From Geomonas azotofigens (GTDB taxonomy: Bacteria; Desulfobacterota; Desulfuromonadia; Geobacterales; Geobacteraceae), in assembly GCF_018919395.1 (NCBI RefSeq), contig NZ_JAHLME010000005.1, positions 1-64,000 of the forward strand: a DNA stretch of 64,000 nucleotides, given 5' to 3'. This document shows positions 17,639 through 25,198 of this stretch, piece after piece. Position 1 is the first letter of the stretch. The number at the start of each line of letters is the position of its first letter. The position numbers and the translations under genes are program-made. A model generated the notes under the pieces. That model saw nothing but the letters and a program-made list of their open reading frames with translations, was not told the DNA's origin and searched no databases.

Positions 17639-18658
17639 TTAACGTGAAGCTTTCTCTATGCCCAACACAGCCCAGATACCGCGTTCGGCGATCTTCTTGT
17701 CGAGATTGATAGCCGCCGCTTGGTAAGCTTCGTTGAAGCTAATTGCCGAAGACCCCTTCGACTCAATTTTCGCTACAGCTACAGTGTTATCAGAGGTGGA
17801 CTTCACTTCGAAGTCGGTGTTGAATTTCACAACCTTGGCCCCGTAAAGTTCGAGTTTTTTAAGGCTGGAACGGATGTTCAAAGTGACAAGATTCTTATTG
17901 TTAGGGTCATAGGTGGGGACAACTACAATGGCAGCATTGTTTAGGTGCTTGGTTACAACGGCGACTAGTTCCGAGGAGTCCTGGCCATAATCGAGGTACA
18001 CCTGGAGTTTGGAGGAAGTACCCTTTATCTCGGCTGACAACTTGTTGAATTTGAGATAGTAGCTGTCCACGTCGAAAGCTGGCGACAGGGTGTGTATGAT
18101 TCCCAACAGTGGGTACGTCTCGGCTATCTTGGAAGTAATTTCCCTGTACAGCGCCACCTTCTCCATGATGCTCTTCTCGGCGCCCAATTCATAAGTACTC
18201 TTGATAAAACGGTCCGCATTCTGCAGGTCCTGAATTTTTTCGGACACAAATTTATGTTTATCAACTGACACGAGCACGAAAACATCTTTACCCTCAATGG
18301 AGTTTTTGATGATTTCGTAATTGTTGAATTTGATTTTTTCTACCGTTGTTGTGATGTTGTTACTGAGGTTCTTATCATAGCTCTGGATACTGTTGTGAGA
18401 AGACACCGTTTCGGTTTTCTCGAAGGTCGAACCAACCGTGACACTGAGCTTGGAAGCTATTTGATTCAGGGCTTCATTCGTGGCATCTTCAATGGTGGCA
18501 CCATGTCCGGAACCGTACAAATATGCTGCGTCGTTATTAGGAGGAGAAAGGAACCATTTAGGAACCGAGTTCGACAGCACGACAGGACAGAACAGCAAAA
18601 TGGTTATTCCACACAAGGCGAAAATCCTGGCAACTCTCAAGCAGCTTTTTGGAAACAA
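17639..18658 (-). CDS. LPP20-domain exported protein, first gene of CsgG operon
   Basis: A 339-residue protein with an uncleaved or signal-peptidase-I type leader (IFALCGITILLFCPVVLS). The LPP20-like N-terminal half has VPKWFLSPP, AAYLYGSGHGATIEDATNEAL and DVFVLVSVD. The C-terminal half (about 190-339) is unassigned, alpha/beta in character (KLQVYLDYGQDSSELV, LVTLNIRSSLKKLELYG). The start is TTG at 18658; another TTG at 18640 is possible and no ATG fits. The gene lies just downstream of a GEMM-I riboswitch and terminator, so its expression is likely set by a cyclic dinucleotide. Base composition is AT-richer than in the flanks. Confidence 0.75.
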   Translation of the reverse strand: MFPKSCLRVARIFALCGITILLFCPVVLSNSVPKWFLSPPNNDAAYLYGSGHGATIEDATNEALNQIASKLSVTVGSTFEKTETVSSHNSIQSYDKNLSNNITTTVEKIKFNNYEIIKNSIEGKDVFVLVSVDKHKFVSEKIQDLQNADRFIKSTYELGAEKSIMEKVALYREITSKIAETYPLLGIIHTLSPAFDVDSYYLKFNKLSAEIKGTSSKLQVYLDYGQDSSELVAVVTKHLNNAAIVVVPTYDPNNKNLVTLNIRSSLKKLELYGAKVVKFNTDFEVKSTSDNTVAVAKIESKGSSAISFNEAYQAAAINLDKKIAERGIWAVLGIEKASR

Positions 18659-18710
18659 AGTCCCCCCCTACCCGTACTTTTTTAAAATCCTCACTGTGCG
18701 CGCGCACGAA

Positions 18711-18750
18711 AAAAGCGCCCCTCTCACCGAAATGAGAAAAAGGGCGCTTT
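18711..18750 (-). terminator. Riboswitch expression-platform terminator
   Basis: A stem AAAGCGCCC/GGGCGCTTT is followed by six T residues on the minus strand. It lies between the GEMM-I aptamer and the first lipoprotein gene and inside its leader, so it is best read as the conditional terminator of the riboswitch. Confidence 0.8.
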
Positions 18751-18769
18751 AAATGCAAGGCATCCACGT

Positions 18770-18860
18770 GTTGCTCTTCGGTAACCGGCAATCCATTAAG
18801 GACCCTAGGGTTTTGCGTCACCAGATCGCTCTGGCTTTGCTCTTATCGGTGCGTATGAGA
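18770..18860 (-). ncRNA. GEMM-I cyclic dinucleotide riboswitch (possible cGAMP-type)
   Basis: On the minus strand the segments appear in GEMM-I order: AGAGCAAAGCC, a CCAGA-GCGA-TCTGG hairpin with a GNRA tetraloop, TGACGCAAA, then GGGTCC...GGA and GCCGGTTACC. These match the conserved core of the cyclic di-GMP-I (GEMM) riboswitch. The base before GCAAA is preceded by A (GAGCAAA) where classic c-di-GMP members have GGGCAAA. In Geobacter this G-to-A change marks riboswitches that sense 3',3'-cGAMP (GEMM-Ib). Ligand assignment is inferred. It is followed by a terminator and the LPP20-CsgG operon. Confidence 0.85.
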
Positions 18861-19080
18861 TTGTAGTCCGGTACTCTTGTTGATCCTCACAGAGATGTCA
18901 AGAAAAATAGCTTATTTTCAAAAATAAAATCTAAATAGCCACAGATAATGTTTATAAACACATGTGATATAGAGGGGTATCTAGCTGCCACCTATAAACA
19001 GACCAGCGCACCAGCAATATATCGATTGCCCATGAAGTTAAAGACCAAATTTATTAAATGGGTCTCTTATTTATACCTCT

Positions 19081-19120
19081 GGCGGTTAGTTGTCAAGAGG
19101 ACAATTGACAACAAACCGCC
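19081..19120. repeat. 16-bp inverted repeat upstream of GDSL hydrolase
   Basis: The arms GGCGGTTAGTTGTCAA (19081-19096) and TTGACAACAAACCGCC (19105-19120) match at 15 of 16 positions with an 8-base spacer. No T run follows, so an operator or an RNA hairpin is more likely than a terminator. It is in the 450-base AT-rich gap between the riboswitch and the hydrolase gene. Confidence 0.6.
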
Positions 19121-19311
19121 ACATCCCTTGCAAGAAGTGAAGGCGTTCCTCTGTCCTCCAAACAGGTCGAATGGAGGGCGGGACGGCTTGAAGAAACGAC
19201 GGAAAGTCTTACACTTGTTGTCAATACACCTGCGGGAAGGAGGGGTAAAAAGGGGCGCAGGAGTTGACCCTTGGTTGTTTCACTTTGCAGTGACTATCAA
19301 AGGAGGATTTC

Positions 19312-20271
19312 ATGGCCATGTTTCTAGAGAAGAGGCGGACGATCGTGGGGCTTCTGCTGGCCCTCGTGCTCATGGTGCCGATAGCGGCCTCGGCGCAGAC
19401 GTCCTTCGACCGCATCGTGGTGTTCGGCGACAGCCTTTCGGACCCGGGTAACGCCTTCGTTTTCCTGGGGACGGCGAACACTCCGCCCTACCAGTTCCTG
19501 GACCAGCTCCTCGTCCCCGAGATGCCTTACGCGCGCGGCGGCCACCACTTTAGCAACGGCGCCACCTGGGTGGAACAGCTCGCGCGGCACTACTCGCTTT
19601 CAGGTAACACCCGTCCCGCGTTTAGGGAATTTGGTGTCGAAGCCACCAATTACGCCATCGGCGGCGCCAGGGCGCATGACAAGGCTGGCGAGGCGACCAT
19701 CACCTTCGAGGTCACCACGTTCCTCAACGTCTTCGGCGGTCAGGCCCCGCCCAACGCGCTCTACGTGGTGGAATTCGGCAGCAACGACATCAGGGACGCG
19801 CTCGAAGCACAGGACCCCGCCATCGTGGAACAGGCGGTCGCGTACCTGCAGGCGAATATCACCGCTCTTTACAACGCCGGGGCCAGGAAATTCCTGGTAT
19901 GCGACGCGCCGGACCTCTCGCTCACGCCGGCGCTTCTCGCAACCGACATAGCCATGCCGGGAGCCGGGGCCGCCGCGCACCAGTTGTCCCAGTACTACAA
20001 TTATCTCCTCGACTACCTGCTGACGTCGATGTCCGCCCAGCTCCCCGACCTCCAGGTCGTGCGGGTCGGCTTTTTCGACAAGCTCGCGGAACTGGTCGCG
20101 GATCCCGCCGCGTTCGGCCTGAGCGTCGTCAACGCCCCCTGCCTGACGCCCGGCTCGCCTCCCTACGTCTGTAGCAAGCCCGACACCTTCATCTTCTGGG
20201 ACGGCATGCATCCCACAGAGAAGGTACACGGTGTCATAGCACAACAGGCGCTCACCGAGTTGGCGAAGTAA
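19312..20271 (+). CDS. Secreted SGNH/GDSL hydrolase (esterase/lipase-like)
   Basis: A 319-residue exported hydrolase with a signal peptide ending PIAASAQ (about 29 residues). The GDSL blocks are present: block I VVFGDSLSDPG (nucleophile Ser), block II NYAIGGAR, block III FGSNDI and block V FWDGMHPTEKVH with the catalytic Asp and His. This is the thermolabile-hemolysin/esterase-like branch of the family and probably acts on acyl or acetyl esters outside the cytoplasm. AAAGGAGGATTTC precedes ATG 19312. It stands alone with its own terminator at 20280-20316. The substrate is unknown. Confidence 0.93.
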   Translation: MAMFLEKRRTIVGLLLALVLMVPIAASAQTSFDRIVVFGDSLSDPGNAFVFLGTANTPPYQFLDQLLVPEMPYARGGHHFSNGATWVEQLARHYSLSGNTRPAFREFGVEATNYAIGGARAHDKAGEATITFEVTTFLNVFGGQAPPNALYVVEFGSNDIRDALEAQDPAIVEQAVAYLQANITALYNAGARKFLVCDAPDLSLTPALLATDIAMPGAGAAAHQLSQYYNYLLDYLLTSMSAQLPDLQVVRVGFFDKLAELVADPAAFGLSVVNAPCLTPGSPPYVCSKPDTFIFWDGMHPTEKVHGVIAQQALTELAK

Positions 20272-20279
20272 GCTGAAAA

Positions 20280-20316
20280 AAAACCGGAGCCTCCGGCGAC
20301 AGGAGCTCCGGTTTTT
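20280..20316 (+). terminator. Terminator of the GDSL hydrolase gene
   Basis: A stem AAAACCGGAGC/GCTCCGGTTTT followed by TT, 9 bases after the stop codon. Confidence 0.9.
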
Positions 20317-20451
20317 AGCTTGCCAGCGGCTACTGGGACGGCATCCATCCCACTTCTCGAACGGCAAATGCATGCCGCGCTCAGCAAAATACATTTCGTG
20401 AAGGGCAAACGTTTTACGGTGCGCGAAGTTCGCTTGATCTTCTCAAAGATG

Positions 20452-21045
20452 CCTTCGTTTCTCGGAGAAAGCTTCAGCTTGGCGACGGATGCGTTCCGTT
20501 TCTCGCAGAAAGCTTCCGCCGTGTGACGGAACATTCGATTTCCCAAAGAACGCTTCCGCCGGGAGACGGAAGTGTTCCGTTTCGCGGAGAAAACTTCCGC
20601 CGTGTGACGGAGCATTCGATTTCCCAAAGAACGCTTCCGCCGGGAGACGGAAGCGTTCCGTTTCGCGGAGAAAGTTTCCGCTGAGCAACGGAGCATTCGA
20701 TTTCTCTGAGGAAGCTTCCGCCGGGCGACGGAAGCGTTCCGTTTCCCAGAGGAAGCTTCCGCTTGGCAACGGAGCATTCGATTTTTCAGAGAAAGTTTCC
20801 GCCGGGCGACGGAGCGTTCGATTTCGCGGAGGAAGCTTCCGCTGAGCGACGGAAGCGTTCCGCTTCTCGGGGAAAGCTTCCACCGGGCGACGGAGCAATC
20901 GATTTCTCAGAGAACGGTTCCGTTGGGCGACCGATGCCTTCCGTTTTTCGGAGAAAGCTTCCGCTGCGCGACGGAGTATTCGATTCCTCAGAGGAAGCTT
21001 CCGTTGGAGCGACGGAAGCCTTCGGTTTCCGCCTGAACGGATTGC
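20452..21045. repeat. Array of about 14.5 tandem 40/41-bp hairpin repeats
   Basis: Units begin at about 20452, 20493, 20533, 20574, 20614, 20655, 20695, 20736, 20776, 20816, 20857, 20897, 20938, 20978 and 21020. Headers alternate between GTTCCGTTT and ATTCGATTT, and lengths alternate 41/40, giving an 81-bp dimer. Each unit has a core with CTTCCG paired to CGGAAG (or CGGAG) around an 8-base loop, so each can form a hairpin. Copies are diverged. There are no unique spacers, so it is not CRISPR. Because 81 is divisible by 3, long open frames appear on both strands but none has a ribosome site. Confidence 0.9.
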
Positions 21046-21206
21046 CGAGTACTCGAAGCGTGCGGGTTTTTAGGCGGCACAATGGGTAGGCGGCGAATTG
21101 TGCTTGAGGTTGTCGTCCAGCAAATGGATTGAGAGAAAGATGACTGCGGGACCTGGCCCCTGGAATCCAGAGGCCAGGCAGTTGACGGGGGAGTACTTCT
21201 CATACT

Positions 21207-21860
21207 TCATGTAACGATGATTCCGACTGGTTCACTCCAAGGGCCGGTTTGGTTGTGGCCGATGCCCCTGATTCTGAAGTGGTACCACGACGCCCTTTCC
21301 AGATTACCGATGACAACTCGCACCTTCTTCAGAAAGCTGTAATCAACATAGGATTCGTCCCCCTGCGGATGCCCCTTACAAATCCGCAACTGGTAGGAAC
21401 CGGCCGCAAGGTCTTTATCCCACGTCAGGGTGATCTCGCCAATCTCCGGCCCATTTTTAGCTCTAATAACCAAAGCGGCGGCGGAAACCGGTCTATCGTA
21501 CACCCTCTTCAGCTTTCCCTTGAGCTGATAGCCGTTGTTATGAAGCCATGTTTCATCTTTTTCTTGTTTCGCCCTGAGTACCAGATAGCTCGCGTTGATG
21601 TTCACATCCTCCAACGCGGCCGCGACAGCGGCATCCACCTCCTCGGTATGATCGAGATTCAAGGCCGCGGCTCTCTCCAGCGCCCTTGAGATCGCCTCCT
21701 TGTGAGCCTTGAAGTGGGGAGACCACGGGACCCAGTCGTCCTTAATGCAGCTGATCTTGACATGCGCCGCCTGCAAAGTTGCAGCGTCATCAAGCCATAT
21801 GATCAGTGTCGGTGGATCCATTTCCTCATGGTTCATTTCGAATTTATCTGGGACGCTCAC
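21207..21860 (-). CDS. Fibronectin type III domain protein
   Basis: A 217-residue protein. The last 95 residues form an Fn3-like beta sandwich: ALVIRAKNGPEIGEITLTW, then GSYQLRICKG and ASWYHFRIRGIGHNQTGPWSEP, with the conserved Trp and Tyr positions. The N-terminal 120 residues are helical (ISRALERAAALN, EEVDAAVAAALEDV) and unassigned. The start is GTG 21860, which has AAGGAGG at the right distance. No signal peptide is evident, so it is either cytoplasmic or exported by another route. It is a lone gene downstream of the hairpin-repeat array and the function is unknown. Confidence 0.72.
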   Translation of the reverse strand: MSVPDKFEMNHEEMDPPTLIIWLDDAATLQAAHVKISCIKDDWVPWSPHFKAHKEAISRALERAAALNLDHTEEVDAAVAAALEDVNINASYLVLRAKQEKDETWLHNNGYQLKGKLKRVYDRPVSAAALVIRAKNGPEIGEITLTWDKDLAAGSYQLRICKGHPQGDESYVDYSFLKKVRVVIGNLERASWYHFRIRGIGHNQTGPWSEPVGIIVT

Positions 21861-22020
21861 GCCTTTTCCTCCTTGATTATTGGTTTTTTCCAATATTACC
21901 GACAACACAGTGACGGTCAAGCGGGAAAATGCGGTGTCTCAGGACTAGGGGCGGGGGGGCAAGACCGGGGGAGGCGGCGGTAACGACCAAGGCCTTCCCC
22001 GGCTGCTGCCTGGGCGGGAT

Positions 22021-22659
22021 CTACTCTATACTCAACTTCGCCTTGATTTCCGATGCGGAGGCGCTGGTCGCGTACACCGACGTACCGACGTCGAAGAGCT
22101 TCGAAGCGGTCAGCCCGCCCACCACGACCGGGTCCAGCCCGACGCTCCGGGCCAGTTCGACCGCGACTGCCACCGCTTCCTGATCGTCACCGGCGATCGG
22201 GATGCCGATGGTGTCGCCATTCTTGTTCACGGTCTGCTTGAGATCTTCAAAGTAGACCGAGTTGAACGCCCGCACGATCCTCGCTCCGGGAAGCAGGCGC
22301 GCCACCACGCTACCCATCCCTCCGGGATCCTGCCTCGCCTCAACCGCCATAGCCCCGTCCCGCTCGGGGTACGGGTTGGAGGTGTCGATGACGATCTTAC
22401 CGTGCAAAGCCTGCCTGGTTTCGCTGTCCAGTTCCCGGTAGGCCTTGAGCGGCACGGAGAGCAGCACCACGTCGCCGAAGGTGATCGCTTCGGCAACGCT
22501 ACCGGCACGGGCCGTGGGGCCGGCCGTCCGCACCAAGTCCCCCAGGCTCTCGGGATGCCTGGAACTGAAGCATACTTCGTAGCCCGCCTTGGCCAACATG
22601 ATCCCCAAATTACCACCGATGTTGCCCGATCCGACGATGCCTATTCTCGTTATCTTCAT
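22021..22659 (-). CDS. NADPH-dependent F420 reductase-like dinucleotide-binding protein
   Basis: A 212-residue protein of the COG2085/F420_oxidored family. The Rossmann motif GIVGSGNIGGNLG is at the N-terminus, SSRHPESL follows (the NADP-phosphate contact region), then DVVLLSVPLKAY, VIDTSNPYPERDG and ARIVRAFNSVYFEDL. It is predicted to be an oxidoreductase acting with NADP; use of F420 is unlikely to be certain in this lineage. ATG 22659 was chosen because AAAGGAGG precedes it. It stands alone on the minus strand. Confidence 0.85.
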   Translation of the reverse strand: MKITRIGIVGSGNIGGNLGIMLAKAGYEVCFSSRHPESLGDLVRTAGPTARAGSVAEAITFGDVVLLSVPLKAYRELDSETRQALHGKIVIDTSNPYPERDGAMAVEARQDPGGMGSVVARLLPGARIVRAFNSVYFEDLKQTVNKNGDTIGIPIAGDDQEAVAVAVELARSVGLDPVVVGGLTASKLFDVGTSVYATSASASEIKAKLSIE

Positions 22660-22877
22660 GTTCGGGTCCTCCTTTTCCGCTGATTCCGGTCCCTCCTTCC
22701 TTGACGGCATCCCCCCTTCCCAAGAGTATACTCCCTGGCGGCATCCCCCTTCCAGGGATTAGCACGCCAGCATACGGCGGCGCGAGCGGGGCCCGGTGCG
22801 TTGTTTTTCTTGTGGCGGCACCGCGCCTGTGTTACAGCAAAGGCTTGAGGATCGTCTTCGTCACCGGAGGAGGCACC

Positions 22878-23135
22878 GTGGCAAACGTGAAACGCAGCAT
22901 CTTGGGGAACATCGCTGATATGGTCATCGACATCGATCCCTACCCTAAAGGGTTCGAGGTGTACGGACATGACAAGCTCGGGAGAAAGGTGGTGTTCGCG
23001 CGGCGCACCCTGCTCGATCCTATCATCGAGGACGGCGCCCGGGTGGCGCAGAGTCTCGCGGACTTCGCGAAGAAAACGGTGACCCTGCGGGTCCATTCGG
23101 AAAAAAGGGAGGAGTTTTTCCCCAAACCGGCGTGA
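22878..23135 (+). CDS. Conserved hypothetical small protein (85 residues)
   Basis: The GTG start at 22878 has GGAGG seven bases upstream. The protein reads MANVKRSILGNIADMVIDID and is mixed alpha/beta with no signal peptide or Cys motif, ending EFFPKPA. The N-terminal longer frame from 22701 has no ribosome site. No family was recognized. It lies 47 bases upstream of the AEC transporter on the same strand and may be cotranscribed. Confidence 0.6.
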   Translation: MANVKRSILGNIADMVIDIDPYPKGFEVYGHDKLGRKVVFARRTLLDPIIEDGARVAQSLADFAKKTVTLRVHSEKREEFFPKPA

Positions 23136-23182
23136 CGCGGCGCCGCCGCTAACGCCCGCCTGGGCGGGAGAAACTGGCTGTA

Positions 23183-24091
23183 ATGGAAAACTTCGTCTTG
23201 ATCGGGGTGTTCGTCCTCCTGGGGATGCTCTTTCGCCGCCTTGAGGCCTTCCCCAAGGACTCGGCGCAGACCCTCAACATGTTCGCCCTCTACGTGTCCT
23301 TGCCGGCGCTGATACTCCTTAAGGTGCCGCAGATCGTGTTCTCCCGGGAGATCGTCACCGCCGCGGTGGTGCCCTGGGGCATGCTGCTCCTCTCAGTGGC
23401 GTCCGTCCTCGGCGCGGCGCGCCTTTGGCGCTGGGACCGCGCCACGGTGGGCGTACTGCTCCTGGTCGTGCCCCTGGGGAACACCTCGTTTCTCGGGGTA
23501 CCGATGATCCAGGCCTTCTTCGGTGCCGCCGGCCTCCCCTACCTCATCATCTACGACCAGTTGGGTACGATGATCATCATGGTGACCTACGGCTCCTTCA
23601 TCCTCGCCCTCTACGGTAAGGACGGTTCGGTGAGGCTCTCGGCCATGGTCCGCAAGATGCTCTTCTTTCCGCCGAGCATCGCCCTGATGGTGGGACTTGT
23701 GGCGCGCGGCTGGCCCTACCCCGAGAAATTCGCGCAGGTGCTGCACAACATCTCCCTGACCCTGGTGCCGGTGGTGATGACCGCGATCGGCATGCAGATG
23801 CGGCTGCGGCTGCCGCGCAGGGTGATCGGGCCGCTGAGCTTCGGGCTGGCCATGAAACTGCTGCTCGCCCCTCTGGCGGCCCTGGCGGTCTGCCGCCTGG
23901 CCGGGCTCACCGGCATGGTGATCGACGTCTCGGTCCTGGAGGCGGCCATGCCCCCCATGGTGACCGCCGGTGCCCTGGCCGTGGTCGCCGGGATGGAGGC
24001 GGATCTCGCCGTGGCCATGATCGGCATCGGCATCATCCTCTCCTTCGGCACCCTCCCCGCCATCTACTGGCTGACGCGCATGTTGCCCTGA
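23183..24091 (+). CDS. AEC-family (auxin efflux carrier-like) transporter
   Basis: A 302-residue integral membrane protein with about ten hydrophobic segments arranged as two repeats of five. It contains the family-typical MFALYVSLPALILLKV and LGNTSFLGVPM in the first half and MPPMVTAGALA in the second. AEC carriers move organic acids such as malate or amino-acid-like substrates, but the substrate cannot be read from sequence here. It ends 20 bases before the convergent DUF5684 gene. Confidence 0.9.
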   Translation: MENFVLIGVFVLLGMLFRRLEAFPKDSAQTLNMFALYVSLPALILLKVPQIVFSREIVTAAVVPWGMLLLSVASVLGAARLWRWDRATVGVLLLVVPLGNTSFLGVPMIQAFFGAAGLPYLIIYDQLGTMIIMVTYGSFILALYGKDGSVRLSAMVRKMLFFPPSIALMVGLVARGWPYPEKFAQVLHNISLTLVPVVMTAIGMQMRLRLPRRVIGPLSFGLAMKLLLAPLAALAVCRLAGLTGMVIDVSVLEAAMPPMVTAGALAVVAGMEADLAVAMIGIGIILSFGTLPAIYWLTRMLP

Positions 24092-24111
24092 TGGCCCCGT
24101 CCCGAAACCGG

Positions 24112-25146
24112 TTATCCCTGCGGGGGCTCCTCGGAGAAGGTGAAATCCAGTTCGTCCTCCCGGACCTCGCCGTACCGTGAGCCGCCGAAAGCAAGTATCG
24201 GGAAGAAGACCATAGGGAGAAACACCAGACCGACGCCAAAAACCGGGCTTCGCTGGAACTTCTCCGCCAGCGCGAGCATCGCCAGCAGGTGGATAGCCAG
24301 GCCCACCACCGGGATGAAGACCAGCAGACACCACCAACCGGGCTTACCCGAGATCTGCATCAGCACGTAGTAGTTGTAAATGGGGATGATGCTCTTCACG
24401 CCCGACTGGCCCGCCTTGCCGAAGACGACCCACAGGGCAACGACGACCAGCAGGCCGCTCACCACCATCATGAGGAAGTACTTGAACCAGGCGGGTTCGG
24501 GCCTGGGCCCCTTGGCCGGCGCGGCGGCGCCACCTCCAGCCTCCTTTTGCCGTTGCGCAAGGCCCTTCTGCGCTTCGACGGCCTTCTTCATCAGATCGGG
24601 ATCACCTTTTTTTATCGCCTCCGCCATCATCTCCACGTTCTCTTTGCTGCGGCGTTCGACCTCCTCCCTGCTCAAGGGGGAAGTTGTGGGCGCGGCGGCC
24701 TCCGGCGCGGGGTCGGGCTGCGCGGCCGGTGCCGGTGCCGGCGCAACGACACGGGCCGGGGGAGCCGGCGTTGCCGCGCTCCTGGCCACGGCAGCGGCTG
24801 GTACCGGCGCTGTCCCCTGCGCCGGCTTCACGCCCTGGACTGCCGGCGCAGGCGCCGCGCTCTCCACAGCGACGTGCGCCTTGGCGACGGCAGGCTTGCT
24901 GCGCCGGGAAACGCGGGCGGCCTTGCGCTTTGCCCGCTCCATGCTCTTTTGGAGGTTGATCTCGCCGGGGGCAAACTCAAGGAGCACGTCGCGGTTCACC
25001 TTGACCACGACCAGACCGTTGCGTCTCCAGAAGGATTCGCAATCGAGGACGCTGCCGTCCCGAAAGAAGACCTGCTTGGCGAAAGAAACTCCCGCCAGCC
25101 CTAGCCATACGGCCAGCACCAGACTGCCGATGCGCACCCCCTTCAT
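24112..25146 (-). CDS. Exported protein with DUF5684-like membrane domain
   Basis: A 344-residue protein with a signal peptide (MKGVRIGSLVLAVWLGLAG) and a short N-terminal globular part (KQVFFRDGSVLDCESFW). A long Ala/Pro-rich linker covers about 90-170, then a helical stretch, then a C-terminal membrane domain (about 225-325) with SIIPIYNYYVLMQISGKPGWW, the DUF5684 signature. Function is unknown; it is anchored in the inner membrane with a periplasmic domain. It precedes no clear partner, but it follows the M48 and DUF898 genes on the same strand with a 50-base gap. Confidence 0.75.
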   Translation of the reverse strand: MKGVRIGSLVLAVWLGLAGVSFAKQVFFRDGSVLDCESFWRRNGLVVVKVNRDVLLEFAPGEINLQKSMERAKRKAARVSRRSKPAVAKAHVAVESAAPAPAVQGVKPAQGTAPVPAAAVARSAATPAPPARVVAPAPAPAAQPDPAPEAAAPTTSPLSREEVERRSKENVEMMAEAIKKGDPDLMKKAVEAQKGLAQRQKEAGGGAAAPAKGPRPEPAWFKYFLMMVVSGLLVVVALWVVFGKAGQSGVKSIIPIYNYYVLMQISGKPGWWCLLVFIPVVGLAIHLLAMLALAEKFQRSPVFGVGLVFLPMVFFPILAFGGSRYGEVREDELDFTFSEEPPQG

Positions 25147-25198
25147 ATGTCCCTCCTTCAGCTAAAACGCTGCATTGGTCCGGAGTCACCCGGTTTTC

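Noticed and set aside
20443-20898. Long open frames on both strands across the 40/41-bp array
   Set aside because: They arise because the 81-bp dimer is a multiple of three and lacks stops. There is no ribosome site, signal or known domain, and frames on opposite strands are equally open.
20452-21045. CRISPR array
   Set aside because: Units are contiguous and diverged, with no unique spacers and no cas genes nearby.
23100-23180. UGA recoding at the end of the 85-residue gene (23135)
   Set aside because: A hairpin follows the UGA, but the extended frame ends after about 14 codons and shows no conserved sequence.
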